Below are positions 22,133-35,300 of a DNA stretch of 64,000 bases, piece by piece; within the stretch, counting starts at the first letter, position 1; each line of letters begins with the position of its first letter. The DNA is from Liolophura sinensis (lineage: Eukaryota > Mollusca > Polyplacophora > Chitonida > Chitonidae): assembly GCF_032854445.1 (NCBI RefSeq), contig NC_088295.1, forward strand, positions 32,973,385 to 33,037,384, given 5' to 3'. Made by a program: the position numbers and the translations under genes. The notes beneath the pieces are model-generated. The model ran no database searches, had not been told where the DNA came from, and saw only the letters and a program-made list of their open reading frames with translations.

Positions 22133-22574
22133 ATGTCTCAACCATACAAAACACACTACAAAATATGCAAAACGATACTTTTCGACCAGATATTATGTTT
22201 TCATAAGAAACGAATTTATATTAGTCTGCAATGCAATAAAACGGTAACGATAAATTGTCGCATGTGAACTTGTGAAATACATTTAGCTTTTGTTTGTGAG
22301 TGAGATGGTTGGGATTTATTAAGGTGAACAAAATGTAGTAAAGCATCAAAGTGGATGAACCATTAATCCCTATGACAAAAACAAGTTTACAATACCGATA
22401 CATATTTCCAGAATGTAAACTTTGTTTACAATGACTCTAAAGTCATAAACACCGAAGCCTCGAGCGCGAGGGCTATACTGTACACAGAAGGAAAAATGTA
22501 GGTGCAGACACTGTTCTGGCCAACCGAAAAACAAATAAAAAATCTATAATAACAATGTTTTAAGATGGGGTTCG

Positions 22575-23051
22575 TAACAGGACATTTACAATTTACAAAT
22601 ACCATACACTTATGCATATTAAGCAGATGCCAATCAGATTATACAGAATAACATGTATGCTACCGTACCAACAATGACCAATGCGACCAGTGCGTGTAGC
22701 ACTGTCGGTCACTCATAGAAAAGCTGTCGTTTTGAAACCCGCCGCGTAGTTAGAGGGTAGAAATACCGCTAAAACTCGTGAAGTGAGAAATGATCATTTG
22801 TAATGTCATTGGTAACTTGAACTCGGTGAAAAACTCTGTGTATATATCCATAGCTTTGCTCACACTTGGCAGAAGGATTTTCACCCACACAGCAGTATAA
22901 GCACATGGATGAATATATTTTGTGATCTCAAAATATGCTGAGGTGTGAGGTGACTTACAGCAAGATGCTTTGTTTGATGTCTTCTCCAGATGACCTATGA
23001 ATTTCCCATCACATTGTCATAAGGTTAACCTCTACATGCTTTACATGTCGG
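22575..23051. repeat. Duplicated noncoding block, left half
   Basis: Matches 56533-56930 inside the intact receptor gene: shared stretches include TTTACAATTTACAAATACCA at the left and CAAGATGCTTTGTTTGATGT plus CCATCACA at the right. It shows that the duplication creating the decayed paralog extended past its exons. The match resumes after the LTR. Confidence 0.75.
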
Positions 23052-23816
23052 TGTTATGTGAACAACTGCCGCTAGCTTTTAAATTTAGCTTGCCACTGTT
23101 TACATGTGCTGAGTTCAGGGCCTGCTGTCTGCCTCTGCCTTAGAATGTTCCAGAATACGCTCAGTTCGGGCCTGTTTGTTTACATCAAGTGTTCAGGATT
23201 TTTCTTATTCTAGACAATTCCACCAGTCTATATAAGACCTATGAAAGCAGGTCAAAAGAAAAAAGGAGAGTTATTGAGAGTTTTGGATGCTTTCGCTGTG
23301 TGTTACTTTGGTAGGCCTTTTGTGCTGAATTTTGGTGTCTTTATAGCCTCTGGCTTTGTTATATCCTATCTCCACAGAGCACTTGTTCAGTCTGAACTTG
23401 CATATTTAATTTGTGCTCTTGTGTACACAGTGCTTATTAGTACACGAGCCCTGTCTGTGGAATTTTGTGTATATTTCGTCATACACTCAGATATACTGTG
23501 GATTTTCCCTCTTATGAATATTGCCTCTGTGCATTTGTGCCTGTGTGGTTTTCAGAATTTTGGAATATATGCGTCCGTTTGGACGTGACACCGTTGTACA
23601 TGTAAGTACTTAAGTATTTGTATAGATATTGCTATCCTTTCTTTTTAAACTTAAGTACTTTAGTATTTGTGTAAGTCTTGTTATATGTTCTTGTTAAACC
23701 TAATAAATTGTTGTAAAATAAAATCTGCTGGTTTTGGTTACTTTTTTGTGCGGCTAAGCTGTCGTGTATTTCGAACAAGCCATCTCTTTATAATACAGAC
23801 AGTTTGGGTCGTAACA
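23052..23816 (+). mobile_element. Solo LTR, copy 2
   Basis: About 765 bases with TGTTA...TAACA ends, internal TATA-like TCTATATAAGACCTATGA and AATAAA signals, collinear with copy 1. Flanks are GTCGG on the left and GTAGG on the right, a likely 5-base target duplication with one mismatch. It splits the duplicated block on either side, which is continuous at 56.5-57.0 kb, so the LTR arrived after the duplication. Frames at 23241-23588 and 23667-23867 are incidental. Confidence 0.85.
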
Positions 23817-23935
23817 GTAGGAAAACAAGAAAGAATTACAGAGAAAGAAAAGGTCTGGGACGTATGATGTGTGAGATGACAACTGCACACGTCTTTGTGA
23901 CTACAGGTTGTTCCTGAGGACCTAATCACTCGTCG
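23817..23935. repeat. Duplicated noncoding block, right half
   Basis: AGGAAAACAAGAAAGAATTA and the following TGGGA..GAATGAT-type sequence match 56926-57035. Homology fades by about 23935. Confidence 0.7.
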
Positions 23936-26900
23936 TCATATCACTGAAGTAGTGATAAGTAGCACGTAAAAACCACAGCTTACATATATTATACATATCT
24001 TAGAAACCTTAGACTGGACTTGAATCACATGTCCAAATGTTCAGATTCTTCACATTCCATCCAATCAGACAAATTTACAATGGAACATCGTGACTTTTAT
24101 CGGGTTAGTTATTGTGATGAAACCTGCTGAAATTCATTCACACATGTGACCTTTCTGAAAGATTGGAGATTACATGTAGCCATCACAGTAACCGTAGTGT
24201 CAGCGTAACTCCTCGGACCTGTAGCTTGAGATCCAATTCAAGGGACCATTTTTTATTATTAATCGAGAGTAAAAATATCGTATTGTGCCATAAGTTTGCA
24301 TGTTATGGTAAATGGGAGATAACTCAGGGTTTAATGGCGTAAGCATTGCGCAATCTCAATTGACTATTCTGTAAGGGACACTCCCAGCGTTGAATACAAC
24401 TCTTCATCTCAAATGTTGTTACATCTTCGCCATTTCCCTGTCTCCAGGTAAGATAACTGTAGAGTAATTGTGCTATAGTTTTTCATAAAGAAATAATGTT
24501 TTAGTGTTGTAACTCTCTTCTACGCAGATAAGCAGATTACGTAAAAATTACATAAGTAAGTTGTCAAAGTGCTTTATAATTTTCAGCGCGAGCGGAAGTT
24601 ACAGAGGTCATGATCTGTTAGCGTTTCCCAAACGCAGTATTGTAATTAACTTCCAGTAAATTTTCACACTGGATCAGAGATTTTGTCAGTAATTGAAATA
24701 GATCTATTCTAAATTCATTTGTTGACCTTGTTGGTCATTCTTGCTAGAATGCTAGATATTGATTTTAAACAGCATTTACCACACAGGCACTACCTACTAA
24801 TGTAAGTTCATCAACTCAAAAAGTGCAGTTCAGGGGACATAACTCTTCAGTACAGGTTAATCTATAGTGACGATGTATATGATAACGGATCAGGCAAATT
24901 TCTGCTGTAGTAAATGAGAACTGAAAAAGTTCTCTAAGTGTGATGCATAGACCTGAAAACGTGGCCTTCATTAAACAGTTAGTTATAAAGCTGTTTAGAT
25001 ATCGTCACAAGGACCCATGAACAAAGAGAATGGGACTGAATGAACCCTCAACTTGTGTTCCTAGTGAAGCAGCTAACCGTGAAGAGCGGCTATGGTACCA
25101 AAGTAGACAGTAGTTTCCCCCAAGCGTGATCACAGAGAAAAGGTTCAGAAAACCTATGCCCGAGGCAGTCGCAGCCCGGATGTAATTTGATAAAGCTCTC
25201 CTTCAGAAAGCCAAGACACAGGGTAGAAGGCGTTACTGTCATGGTTTCTGTCATGTTTTCGTAACCATATTTATGGTGGCGTTTGCTAAATTCATCTAGT
25301 GTCTTACTGCGATTTCCAGTTTCTGGGTTTGTAACGTGTGTGCCACCTGGGCTGCACATCATTTGCATTCATTTACCTTTGTGTCGTCATATGACTATAG
25401 TTGGATTTATCACTTACGGTTTGTAGCATTCACAGCCTAATTTGGTCTGGTTCATGTAATGTAGACAATAGTTAAAAAAAGAAAACGGACGCATAGCTTC
25501 TACATTGTTTCCCCCTTCCTGTGGAGACGGGGACAGAGGGTGGAGAAATTAATAACTATTATGACCATAATGCTGTGTGTCTCCAAGGTAAAATTTGGCA
25601 GGAATTGTAATGATAAAGGTCTTCAGGGATAAAGCGGACGATACGACATGCATTATCGCGGATCACCCTGTGTCATGATGATGTATATGTATCATACCGT
25701 CAAACTCTTTCATATTTAAAATTTAAGCTGTCAAGGGTATTCTGGTCATAATACCACTCAAAAGTGGCTCACTGGCAGTATCTTCTGTCATTGGAACCCA
25801 AAAGGAAACCATTATTATTAACTCTTTAATGGAACATTCTTGCTTTTATTCACATCTGTTAATTTGTCTGCTGATATACGTCGCATGTATTTGGCAGATT
25901 GCGGCCCGTGGATGCAAGGAGGACAAGTCAGTAATTCATCAAACTGTATGACTGTTTTGCCTTGAGAAATAATGTAATCCGTCACTCAGGTTGCTTCAGT
26001 TTTAACATCTTATACAGCAGTCAAATGACAATATGCTCATTTTTTCCTTATTTACAGCACTGCTTGTAAGAAACAAGTGCGCCACATGTGGGAAAACATG
26101 TCTCTAAAATGAACCAGATTATGACAATAGTAATAACCGTTTGTTGTTGAAATTGAACATCCAAAGTTTGTCTTTTTCCAGAGCGTCTCTTGTAGCTCTC
26201 GAGACTGGGTGAACTAGAACTAGCACGAAGATGACATGGAAATGGTTGGTAACCATGAAAAAGGGCTTAGTATTGCAGAGTATTTTGATTTTACCTATTA
26301 TATATACTTTGATTCCGTTTTGACCAAGCTAAATTTGGGGACTGTGAACTTGGGGGAGTTTTGAGAGATGTGGGGATTGCAATAGAACGAGTATTCCACT
26401 AAATATATGTTTAACTTTACAGAAATTTCTTTTAATCTTACTTGTAGTCATCCCATACACAAAGGCATCTGGAAATATGTGAAAAACAGAATAAACAATG
26501 AGGTTTACTTTGCTGTGAAGTATTTTATATTTATTCCCGCTATAAAACAGTATAGCCATATACATTGTAAAACCGCTAATGTTTCAAAGATAAAATAACC
26601 AATAATTATTAAAATGAGGAATCCGAACAGTCACATTACAATGTGTTAGAACATAAACCAAAGAATCATAAAACATAATGTCAAAGAAGGAAAGAATTTC
26701 TGTTTGAAGTAATATAAATACCAGAAGTTTAATATTGCATTTGTTGATTTTGATTTGTTGGCAGAATTGTCCGGCTATTTTTGTCATTTGTTACGGTAAT
26801 AACCAAACTGATTGTCTTGTGATGATGTTACTAAACACTGCTGAAATAAAAATAGTTGATATTTATGCATCATTATGTAGACATGGAAATGTTAGCTTAA

Positions 26901-28095
26901 GCTATGCGTAGATTGGAGAAGACAACTTAATGTGCATTTCATCCAGCCCTAATGAAGTAATATAAAGGACTGACAGCATCGAGACTAAAACCAGAGCAGC
27001 GACGACAGTGATAGTCGGCAGATGGTCACACGTAACCGTTAAACTGCAACCTCTTGTCAGTTTACATGCATCTCAGTCAGGGCTTTATTGTAACTGTGAT
27101 GTTAGTTGCATTTCATTTGACTTCACTGGTCTAGAATTACTCATCATTCACATTTAATATACAATTACATTAAAACAATGCAAGGGACCAGGCTTCGGGT
27201 ATGCCTAGTCCACCAGCAGATTCCTGATTCATAAGTCTGGGAAATGGCCTAGCTATATTTTGACCTGGAACGTCTACCTTCGTTGACGGTTGTTATACGA
27301 AAGTCTGTTTCGAAACATGGATACAGGAATACAATATAAGCGGCTCACAAGTAGATCAACGGGGAATATTACAAACATGAACCAAACTATGGTTAATTTA
27401 GACATAATTTTGTGACACTTTGTTGTTAAAATGGAAGGTTGGTCCCTGCCCGCGTACTGGACATGGAAGTGATCTCTACTATCATAAAAGACTACCGCCT
27501 ACATTGTAAAAGGAGGGGTTGTATGAATTCATGAACATTTGTACATGTGCCGATGATGTCATGTAAAGATTATCAGCAACATTAGATAGATCTGATTTGC
27601 AATAATTTAGAATATTGGGCATTTGAGCTTCAGATCCAGAAGTGATCCCTCTACAATACACTAAATGTAGAATCACATCAACTTTCGAAAAAAGCTGCTG
27701 TAATTACTAAGGTATTTAAATTCTATTAGGAATAAAACCCTAATTATAACTGTGGTAAAATTGTCAAATTTCACGAGGTATTTGAAACTAGACGACGAAA
27801 TAACCCATTGTCATTAAATGCTATGGCTAATAATTTGTATATATAGTCAGGATATGCTTATATCTGTTTTGAATGATCTCGCCAGTATGACCAGTGCCCC
27901 CACAGTGAGCCACCACTTACATGACTTGTCACAGGACATGACTGGCGATGCTGTTCCCCCTAGACTCGATCCACACATTCCACAGTAAAACTAGGGAGTT
28001 TCAGTACCAGACATGTCAGAAATAGTATAACTAGCCTACATAACACAAGTATAACTCCTACTTCAGCATCATATTTATTACCTCATCCAAACAAG
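23936..28095. other. Long noncoding stretch, nothing recognised
   Basis: I looked on both strands for exons of the receptor or of transposons and found none. A TATA-like TAATATAAAGGACTG at about 26956 on the plus strand is isolated. The longest frame (92 codons at 25090-25368, minus) matches no family and lacks convincing splice sites. Confidence 0.35.
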
Positions 28096-28100
28096 GCTAT

Positions 28101-28250
28101 ATTTTTGTCGCCTATTACCTTTACCAAAGTAAGCTATATTTTTGCGGGCGTTTATTACAACTGCCAATTAATGTTCATTATCTCTTCCAAACATGACTAT
28201 ATTTTTGCCGGCGTCTATTACCTCTGCCAAAGTAGGTTATATTTTTACCA
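28101..28250. repeat. Tandem repeat with CTATATTTTTG units
   Basis: Four units begin with CTATATTTTTG (or TTATATTTTTA) and continue with variants of TATTACCTCTGCCAAAGTA. Spacing is about 40-65 bases. Confidence 0.7.
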
Positions 28251-28271
28251 TTGTTTACGACATGTTACGCC

Positions 28272-28479
28272 TTTGGTGTTTTACGCCGTACTCAAGAATA
28301 TTTCACTTATACGACGGCGACCAGCATTATGGTGAGAGGAAACCATCCGGAGGTTGCTGGAAGATGGAAAGAAGGCCAGCATGAACTGGACTTGAACTCA
28401 CAGGAACCGCATTGGTCAGAGGCTCCTGGATCATTGCGCCGCGCTGGTGCGCTAACAATTTCGGTCACAGAGGCCTCCG
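28272..28479 (-). repeat. SINE copy with head, internally deleted
   Basis: Both the 3' end and the tRNA head are present, but the GGGCAGAGCCCGGGGGAAACC core is missing. Frames across it are incidental. Confidence 0.85.
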
Positions 28480-29690
28480 TAAATGCTTAAAATGTAGCCA
28501 CTTATATCTCTCCAAGACTGTGGCTTAAGCAGAAGACCATAATTTCGGAATCAGTACGAATAAGCAAATCACTACGCAGATCATCAAATTTGGGGGTTGT
28601 CGCCTGCTTTTTTTACACACAAACGAAAAGTAGTCCGGCAGTTGATGTCAGATTGCTGACAGAAAAACGGGAAATAACACGGGTGTTTGCAATTAAAGCC
28701 AGAAAATTGAATGCATGATATCCACCGGAAGAAGAATTGTGCAATTTTGTGCCTCCCCCCCCCCCCAAAAAAAAAGATAGCATCGCCCATTCCATAATAC
28801 ATAGAAATGAATTGTACTGCTTGGTCTAGTATTGTGTTTGTTGAGATGAGCAGAAATTTTTCTGTGGATTTTATTAACTTGCCATTTTAATCATTATCTA
28901 AAGGAAATTCGAAATAAAAAAATTGCTCAAAAATTTTCTTCTCCGAAATTATATCAGCACCTCAATCATTTCAATCTTTGCAAAGCGCGTGCGTTGATTG
29001 TCAAAATTATATTGGCCATTTCCATCACCGGAACTTTCATGTATATTCTTGCGTTTGGCATGATTCATCCAATACATAACTCATTCATACACATGTATTG
29101 GCTACGTGATAAATTATTTACAGAGGAGAACGAATTTTCTTGTGCCATTTTTGTCGTCCAAGAATATTTAAAAAAAAAACAACTAGACTTTGCATTCCGT
29201 GTAACCGCTTCATCTCAGAAAGCAACGTTAGAGTGAAACCTATCACACAACTACAATACTGACAGCCATTGTATAAGAAAAAAAGTCATGAGTATGGTAT
29301 TATAACATAAATAAGTAAATAAATACCACACAATATTGAACGGTTCTCTTAGCGACCAACCACAAGCCACAAGATAATCGCTGAAACTATTTCTTTGTGA
29401 ACACACATGCCTGTATATTAAGTAAACGAAAACAAATCAACACAGTTTACATACTTTATTTAGCTAAAAGAAGGCTTTAATCGGACCTACCGATACATTA
29501 ACAAAAAAATGCAAATATCTAAACCACATATATTATAGAATATATATGTAAACATGTAATGTTGAATGGACAATACGACGTTTCATCTCGGATTTGTCAG
29601 TTAAAAGCTTACATTTTGTCATTTTTATGAACTCTGCATTGATATGATTTTCAAAAATGATGGAATATGTCGAAAACTACATGGGTTCAA
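28480..29690. other. Noncoding stretch
   Basis: Poly-C/poly-A tract at about 28756-28776. No exon or element that I recognise. Confidence 0.35.
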
Positions 29691-29691
29691 A

Positions 29692-29832
29692 TTAACATTA
29701 AATCTGTAACTCTTTATCGATATCGCTAACTTACTTACCGTTATTGATAAATCATTTATAGATATAGAACAATCTTTTATCGACATCGATAAATGGATTA
29801 GCGATATCCGTAAAGAGTTAGAGATTAAATAG
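29692..29832. repeat. TATCGATA-rich foldback element 1
   Basis: The outer arms pair AACTCTTTATCGATATCGCT at about 29707-29726 with AGCGATATCCGTAAAGAGTT at about 29802-29821. The interior has more GATATAGA and TCGACATCGATAA words. The whole unit is about 140 bases and could fold into one hairpin, like a MITE. Confidence 0.65.
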
Positions 29833-30146
29833 AGTCCCCTGCTGGTTTCAATGGAAATGACTGCTCCGTGTACGCTGCTTAGAAAGAATAACTGACAGAA
29901 AATGTCTTTATTTACAATAGCCGACACAGCAGAGGAAGTAAGGCAGTAGAATCAGGACTGTGTAACCAATGCCGGTGATTTAATCCAGCAGAACTACAAG
30001 GAACACGAGTGACACGGGTACTAGTGTAATACCTGCTCACAATGGGCAGTTTTCATTCGATTTACTCGGTTCAGAGAAATGTTTTTAAAATCCCGGCTTA
30101 AAATATTACGAGATGTCAGGAAGGAGCAATAACTATGAGAAGCAGT

Positions 30147-30305
30147 CGTATTTGTCGATATCGATAATTCATTTGTCGATATCGATAATTCATTTATCGA
30201 TATCAATAAATACCACTCTTTGTAATTATCGATAAATTATTGATTGTTTTATTGATGTGGATAATTCATTTATGGATATCGATAATTGTCGATTAAACGT
30301 TAAAT
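30147..30305. repeat. TATCGATA-rich repeat element 2
   Basis: Tandem 21-base units of the form TCGATATCGATAATTCATTTG (two near-perfect, then diverged), followed by AATTATCGATAAATTATTGA and GGATATCGATAATTGTCG. It shares its vocabulary with the foldback 300 bases to the left. Confidence 0.65.
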
Positions 30306-33300
30306 CGGCTCCTCATAGAAAACATATTGTACGAATCACGTAATATCGCTTCTGTGAGCTAGATGTCACAAAACATGTAACAAGTTATTCGGTGGATTCC
30401 GAAGGATTCAGTGAGAATATCGACCTTCCATACTGAATATATGTGTCTTCTGACGTTCAGTCCCTCTAACAAAATGCCTGTCTATACATATGGCTTTTGT
30501 CATTCTCTCTTGCGGTTGTGTACATCCATATTTTTAAAAACAGCATACGTCTCGATAGATGTATTAGATGATACTGTAAGTGTTATCATTGATTCATAAT
30601 ATCATAAAATCTGATCCGTCATTAAGTTTCATTCAAACAATAAATATTTACCAGGAGCGAACTGAGGGTAGTCATTTTGTATATTTGTACTTCTAAAAGT
30701 TTCACTGGTAAACTGTCACAGTGACAACCGCACAGATGTATATAACACCAAACAATGAAATAGCATCGAGAAACAAAATAATGTTCTAAGGAACCAAAAC
30801 AAAGCAGTAACAGTCACTAAACATTATGTAAGGTGATATACAATGATTACATCTATGTAATAAAACATAAAAAGTGAATCAGACTCGGTCAGTTGTATGT
30901 AACTAGTCTTGGCAAGGTCCGGGTTTTGAGAATATTTGAATATCAATAGGTGTCTTTAAAATCACACAAAAACGAAGAATGCCTTTTCTTTTGCGGAACT
31001 TTACCTCGAATAAACCTATCCGAGCATGCAAAATTTTGTGAACTACCATACAAGCATTGTTTATGAAGCCCAATAAATTTATGTATTCTTACAAAACATT
31101 AATTTCCCTAATATTACACGAATGACTATCGCTAGACGTATGCCACAAAAATCTCATTTAAAATATACAGATGCAAGCAAAACGTCGCCTCAATGGCCAC
31201 CTGTGTCAAAATCTGCGAGCGTATTTAGGATAATAGTCAGCAATTGAAAATATATACAGTCAAAAGTAAACAAATTCCTAAATGATTTTTGGCCAACAGT
31301 AACAAAAACACTAGATCTACATGTATTATTGATTTTCTCCGATGTGTCAAATAGAATATTTCAATCTGTTCAATGCTATGTAAAATAGTTTTTAACCATA
31401 CAATTGTAACGTTAAAAGGTGTAAGAACTGAACGAAGGGAGACAACTCCCATTATAAAATTACCAATAAAACCCTGTCGGAAGGTACGTCGATGCGATTT
31501 CATTTTTTCTTTCTGTTAACCCGGGTAGCAATTTCAACTTGCAAAGCTTAGTTTATCTACAAAATGTAACCAGCTCATTCGTATGAAGTGTGACATTTAT
31601 CATCCAGTCAGAGGGATTACATTTTTCAAAACAGGCTTCAGATAAAAAAGAACATTAGAACAAAAGAAGTTAATTTCACCGATCTGACCAACAATGACAC
31701 ATATGCAGAATAATTATTTGCGTGTTTACTTAATCCTAATATCTATGTCAAGAAAAGGATATACAGGTAAAAACCTGAAAGTTTAGACTTGCTACCGGTA
31801 AGAGAATGGGAACATTTGTCTGAAATCATACAAAGGGTTATATATTTTACTTTTAAGCTGAAAAATATACTCCAAATTAAAACCATGCACTGATGTACAT
31901 ATTTAAAATTAAAACCAACGTTACACATCTGAGTTTATATTTGTGTTATAGGCCAAGTAAACGTATTAGAATTCCAGACTGGGATGATGTTAAGGCGTCC
32001 TTCCTCACATTTGCAGGACTTCGTACATCTATATGCAGACAATGCTTGTAAATCAACAAACAGAATTCCTTGTCTATTGAAGTCTTTCTAACAACTCCTT
32101 TTTTATATGCTTTATGGTTAAAATTTATATGCCAAATAAATGTGAAAAAAGGTTTTGGAAAACAATGTATATAGAAGTGAAAAAATTGATATTTGTGCCT
32201 TTTCTCACATTGATATGCATGTGCGATTTTACCATAGCTGTTGTACAGCTATCTATTTATGTTTTTATTTGTGTTACACATCTGTTTGTGTTACAAATCG
32301 TTTGTTTACCCCATTAAAACAAATAGAATAAAAAGCGCAATACCAGTACAGAGTTACGTGTGAAATGTCTAATGCCTATTTTGCCCCCGACGAATATGGC
32401 TTAAAACGGACTTTTCTCATCTGAGCATTTTTTCACCTATACTCTCGCAACCGTCGACACATGAGGTTCCTGGCTATGTTTATAATGAAAGTTTAACTAG
32501 TCTATTTATTATAACATGATCGTTTGTACATTATTCATGGAACTATACTGAGACTCTCACCTGAACCTCCAAAGTTAGCTAGTCCATTTTGCCCCACTTC
32601 TCCCAAGCAGCAGCCGTTAATAATTAATTGGTCAAGTTTATGGTTAATAGACTTCTGACATAAGCCTGCACCAGCGCAAGAAATGGTTTTATTTTTTTAA
32701 GAAAACATAGTGGAAAAAAATTCATGGTGACTCAAAACAATGTGTAGGCCCCTACTCCCTCATTCTCAATTAATGAATGAGGGAATTGTTGTCGCCTAGT
32801 CTCGAGAGTTGTTTTTGCACGTGTATGCAGATCCATAAATCACTGTGTGTTCCAAGACATTACACTATTGCAGGTCAGGATCCAAAGTCCGCTTTGTTCA
32901 CAAATCGGTGTGCATTTTAAAACGAATGAACCTTAATGTAACGTTATTGTCACCGTATGTAGGCTGCCCAGAGATGTTTGAGCTCAGAAAACGATAATTA
33001 TATAATACTACAGATATGCCTAATTAAACTAATTAAGTAATAGAAGTCAAAATTCCTGACTAAAGACTCACTGTTTTATGCGCTGAAACATGCGAAAACG
33101 GTTCAGTATTTTCTCTGCAGCTTTTGTACGTTATGTCTCCCGTTTTCAGCATTGAATTACTTATTTGTACCATAAAATAGAAGTTAAATGACACCTATAC
33201 ATGAATGACACTCATTTTAAACTATCTTTGAGGTATTATTTTACAACAAAGAATCAAATCATTTCCGCTGCGAACTGATCTTCCCATGTCTTCCTTTACC

Positions 33301-33645
33301 CATCCTCAGCACAGAGCACAGTATGTAGGCGTAACTTACGTTTGGGCCTACCTAGTCCTATACAAACAAAAGATATGGAATAGGCCCTATTAACCATATA
33401 GGCCGCACATCACTTATTATAAGAGCGCCAATAACCTGTCACAAACAGGTCATGCTCTACCATTTTTCTTGTGAGATAAGAGGTAAAAGTAACTCAAAGA
33501 AATGTACGTGATTGACAGGTTCGTTACCACCACATACGAAACTACCGCATATATGCATGTAGGCCTATGCATGTAGTTATCAAAAATTTCTCTATTGGTT
33601 CCACGTGTCTTGAAGTATTATGGTGGATATGTTCGAACCACGTTC
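30306..33645. other. Long noncoding stretch, nothing recognised
   Basis: AT-rich. Short open frames only, none with a family resemblance. Confidence 0.35.
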
Positions 33646-33783
33646 CATTTATTCATTTATTTATTTGACTGGTGTTTTAAGCCTTATAATTTTTTACGCA
33701 TTATGGTGAGAGGAAACCGGGCAGAGCCCGGCAGAAACCCACGACCATTCGCAGGCTGCTGGTAGACCTTTCCACTTTTTCGG
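33646..33783 (-). repeat. SINE copy without head
   Basis: Tail, diverged 3' end and the GAAACCGGGCAGAGCCCGGC core are recognisable. Confidence 0.8.
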
Positions 33784-34051
33784 TGAGGACGAACCACGTT
33801 CAGAATTTAGGGTCTGAAACATCACACATCGGTGACATGTCCAGTGTCAGGGTATTATGTACATTTTGAGTTAATACACTTTTGAAACCCACAGTTTAGT
33901 AGACCTGAATTAAAACGTTGCCTTTACATGCGTCATCAGTCATGAAGTTGATAGATGTCAGCATTACAGTATTATATCACTTGAAATGTTCGTTACTTCT
34001 GGTAACCAGAATATGAAACCAGAGGTTCAAGCAAGCGACTGTCAATAAGTC

Positions 34052-35300
34052 TACCAAAATCCCACAGACACCCAGAAGTCAAGCCAGGGGTGACATTCAG
34101 ATAGCCGGTCTCTCAAATGCACAAGGCCGTAAAATTCGCCGGCAGTTAATTCTTGGAAACGCTCTCCTGTTAGAATTGAAGAACGCCAATGAAGAAACAA
34201 ATGAAAGAAGAAGGAAAGTGAATGTTTTGAAGTCAAATGTTTTTGGTAAAATCATAAAGAAGTACAGGAGCTCAAAAACTGGGTTTGGACGAAACAAAAT
34301 TGAAAAAGTTCGGCAAAAGTGGGTTAACATAACTAAACAAAATATCGACAGGAAGTACGGAAGATGACATAATTCGTTCACAACTTAGGAAATCTGCTAT
34401 GAAGAAATCTGACATACAGAAGACACGGGTTGTAACTGATTACCTGTTAAATCTTCACGCAAAATTTCTGTCAGAAAACCCATCATTGGCAACGTTTTGT
34501 AGAATGCGTCCGAAACAAATTTTGTTAACAGGGTTTATAAGCCTGTTGCCGGTGTACTTAAACACCAAAATATGGCCGTTGTACCCACAGCTATGAAGAA
34601 GGGGCATGTAACACAAACCCGGAGGCTTACTTTTAAGGCATCGAACCAACAGACATGGATATTAATTCCAGATGGAATGCCAGACGCCATGAAGTATAAA
34701 TGGAGGGTGAAAGAGGGTATCAGTTACAGAAAAATTAAGGGAAAAGTCAAGAATGTCAGAAAGGATACTCGAGTCCGAGATTTGATAAGATACGACGGAA
34801 GCTCTGCCCAAGCATAATATTATACTAGAGATAGACTTTGCGGAAAGCTTCAATTGTAAGTCAGTGGAGGAAATCCATGCAGTCAGCTTATTGGAACCAG
34901 ACTAGCTATACTCTGCATCCGATTTTGGCTTACTTTCTGAGGGAGAAAAGTGAGCTGGAACACAAAACCTGTCCATTGTTGTTTTTGACGAACTTTCATA
35001 TTCCACCATGACTGTTCACTCAATATTGAAAGCGATAATACAAGAGATGAAAGCGACTGAGCCTCACATACAAGCTGTGCATTACTGGACAGATGGTCCC
35101 ACAAGCCTTTGCCGAAATAAGTAAATATTTTCTACCGTGGCAAATCCTGAAGAGATTAACGGGTAGCAAGCACAGTCGAGTTTTTTCGCGGTGGGTAATG
35201 GCGAGAGACAGTGTGATGGTCTTGGTGGCACTAATAAGGCAATGGTTGACGACGCTAACCGCTCTGAGAACGTGGTCTTTCAGGGTGTGATTATTTTTTC
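34052..35300 (+). pseudogene. Degenerate transposon-like protein of an uncharacterised family
   Basis: Several open pieces in changing frames read as one protein. 34052-34366 is basic (GRKIRRQLILGNALLLELKN, then FGKIIKKYRSSKTG). 34399-34510 has LLNLHAKFLSENPSLATFCR followed by MRPK. Near 35080-35290 it reads HYWTDGPTS, then CDGLGGTNKAMVDDA. The order 'LTDSLxxLHxKFxxExP, FCxxRP, then SDGPTSQYxNK and HGKGxCDGxGGT' is what I recall from an uncharacterised, transposon-like protein family common in invertebrate genomes. Frameshifts and stops show it is dead. The superfamily name is not certain. Confidence 0.6.

Noticed and set aside
23241-23588. 115-codon plus-strand frame, membrane-like
   Set aside because: Inside the second LTR copy; the same stretch in the first copy is broken by stops.
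25090-25368. 92-codon minus-strand frame with several Cys and His
   Set aside because: No family resemblance, no flanking splice sites and no second copy, so it could be chance.
26950-26970. TATA-like TAATATAAAGG as a promoter
   Set aside because: No first-exon donor or coding region follows, and such words are common in AT-rich sequence.
28101-28250. Regularly spaced repeats considered as a CRISPR-like array
   Set aside because: The units are imperfect, only four, with no constant repeat-spacer pattern, and the window is eukaryotic. It is a tandem repeat.
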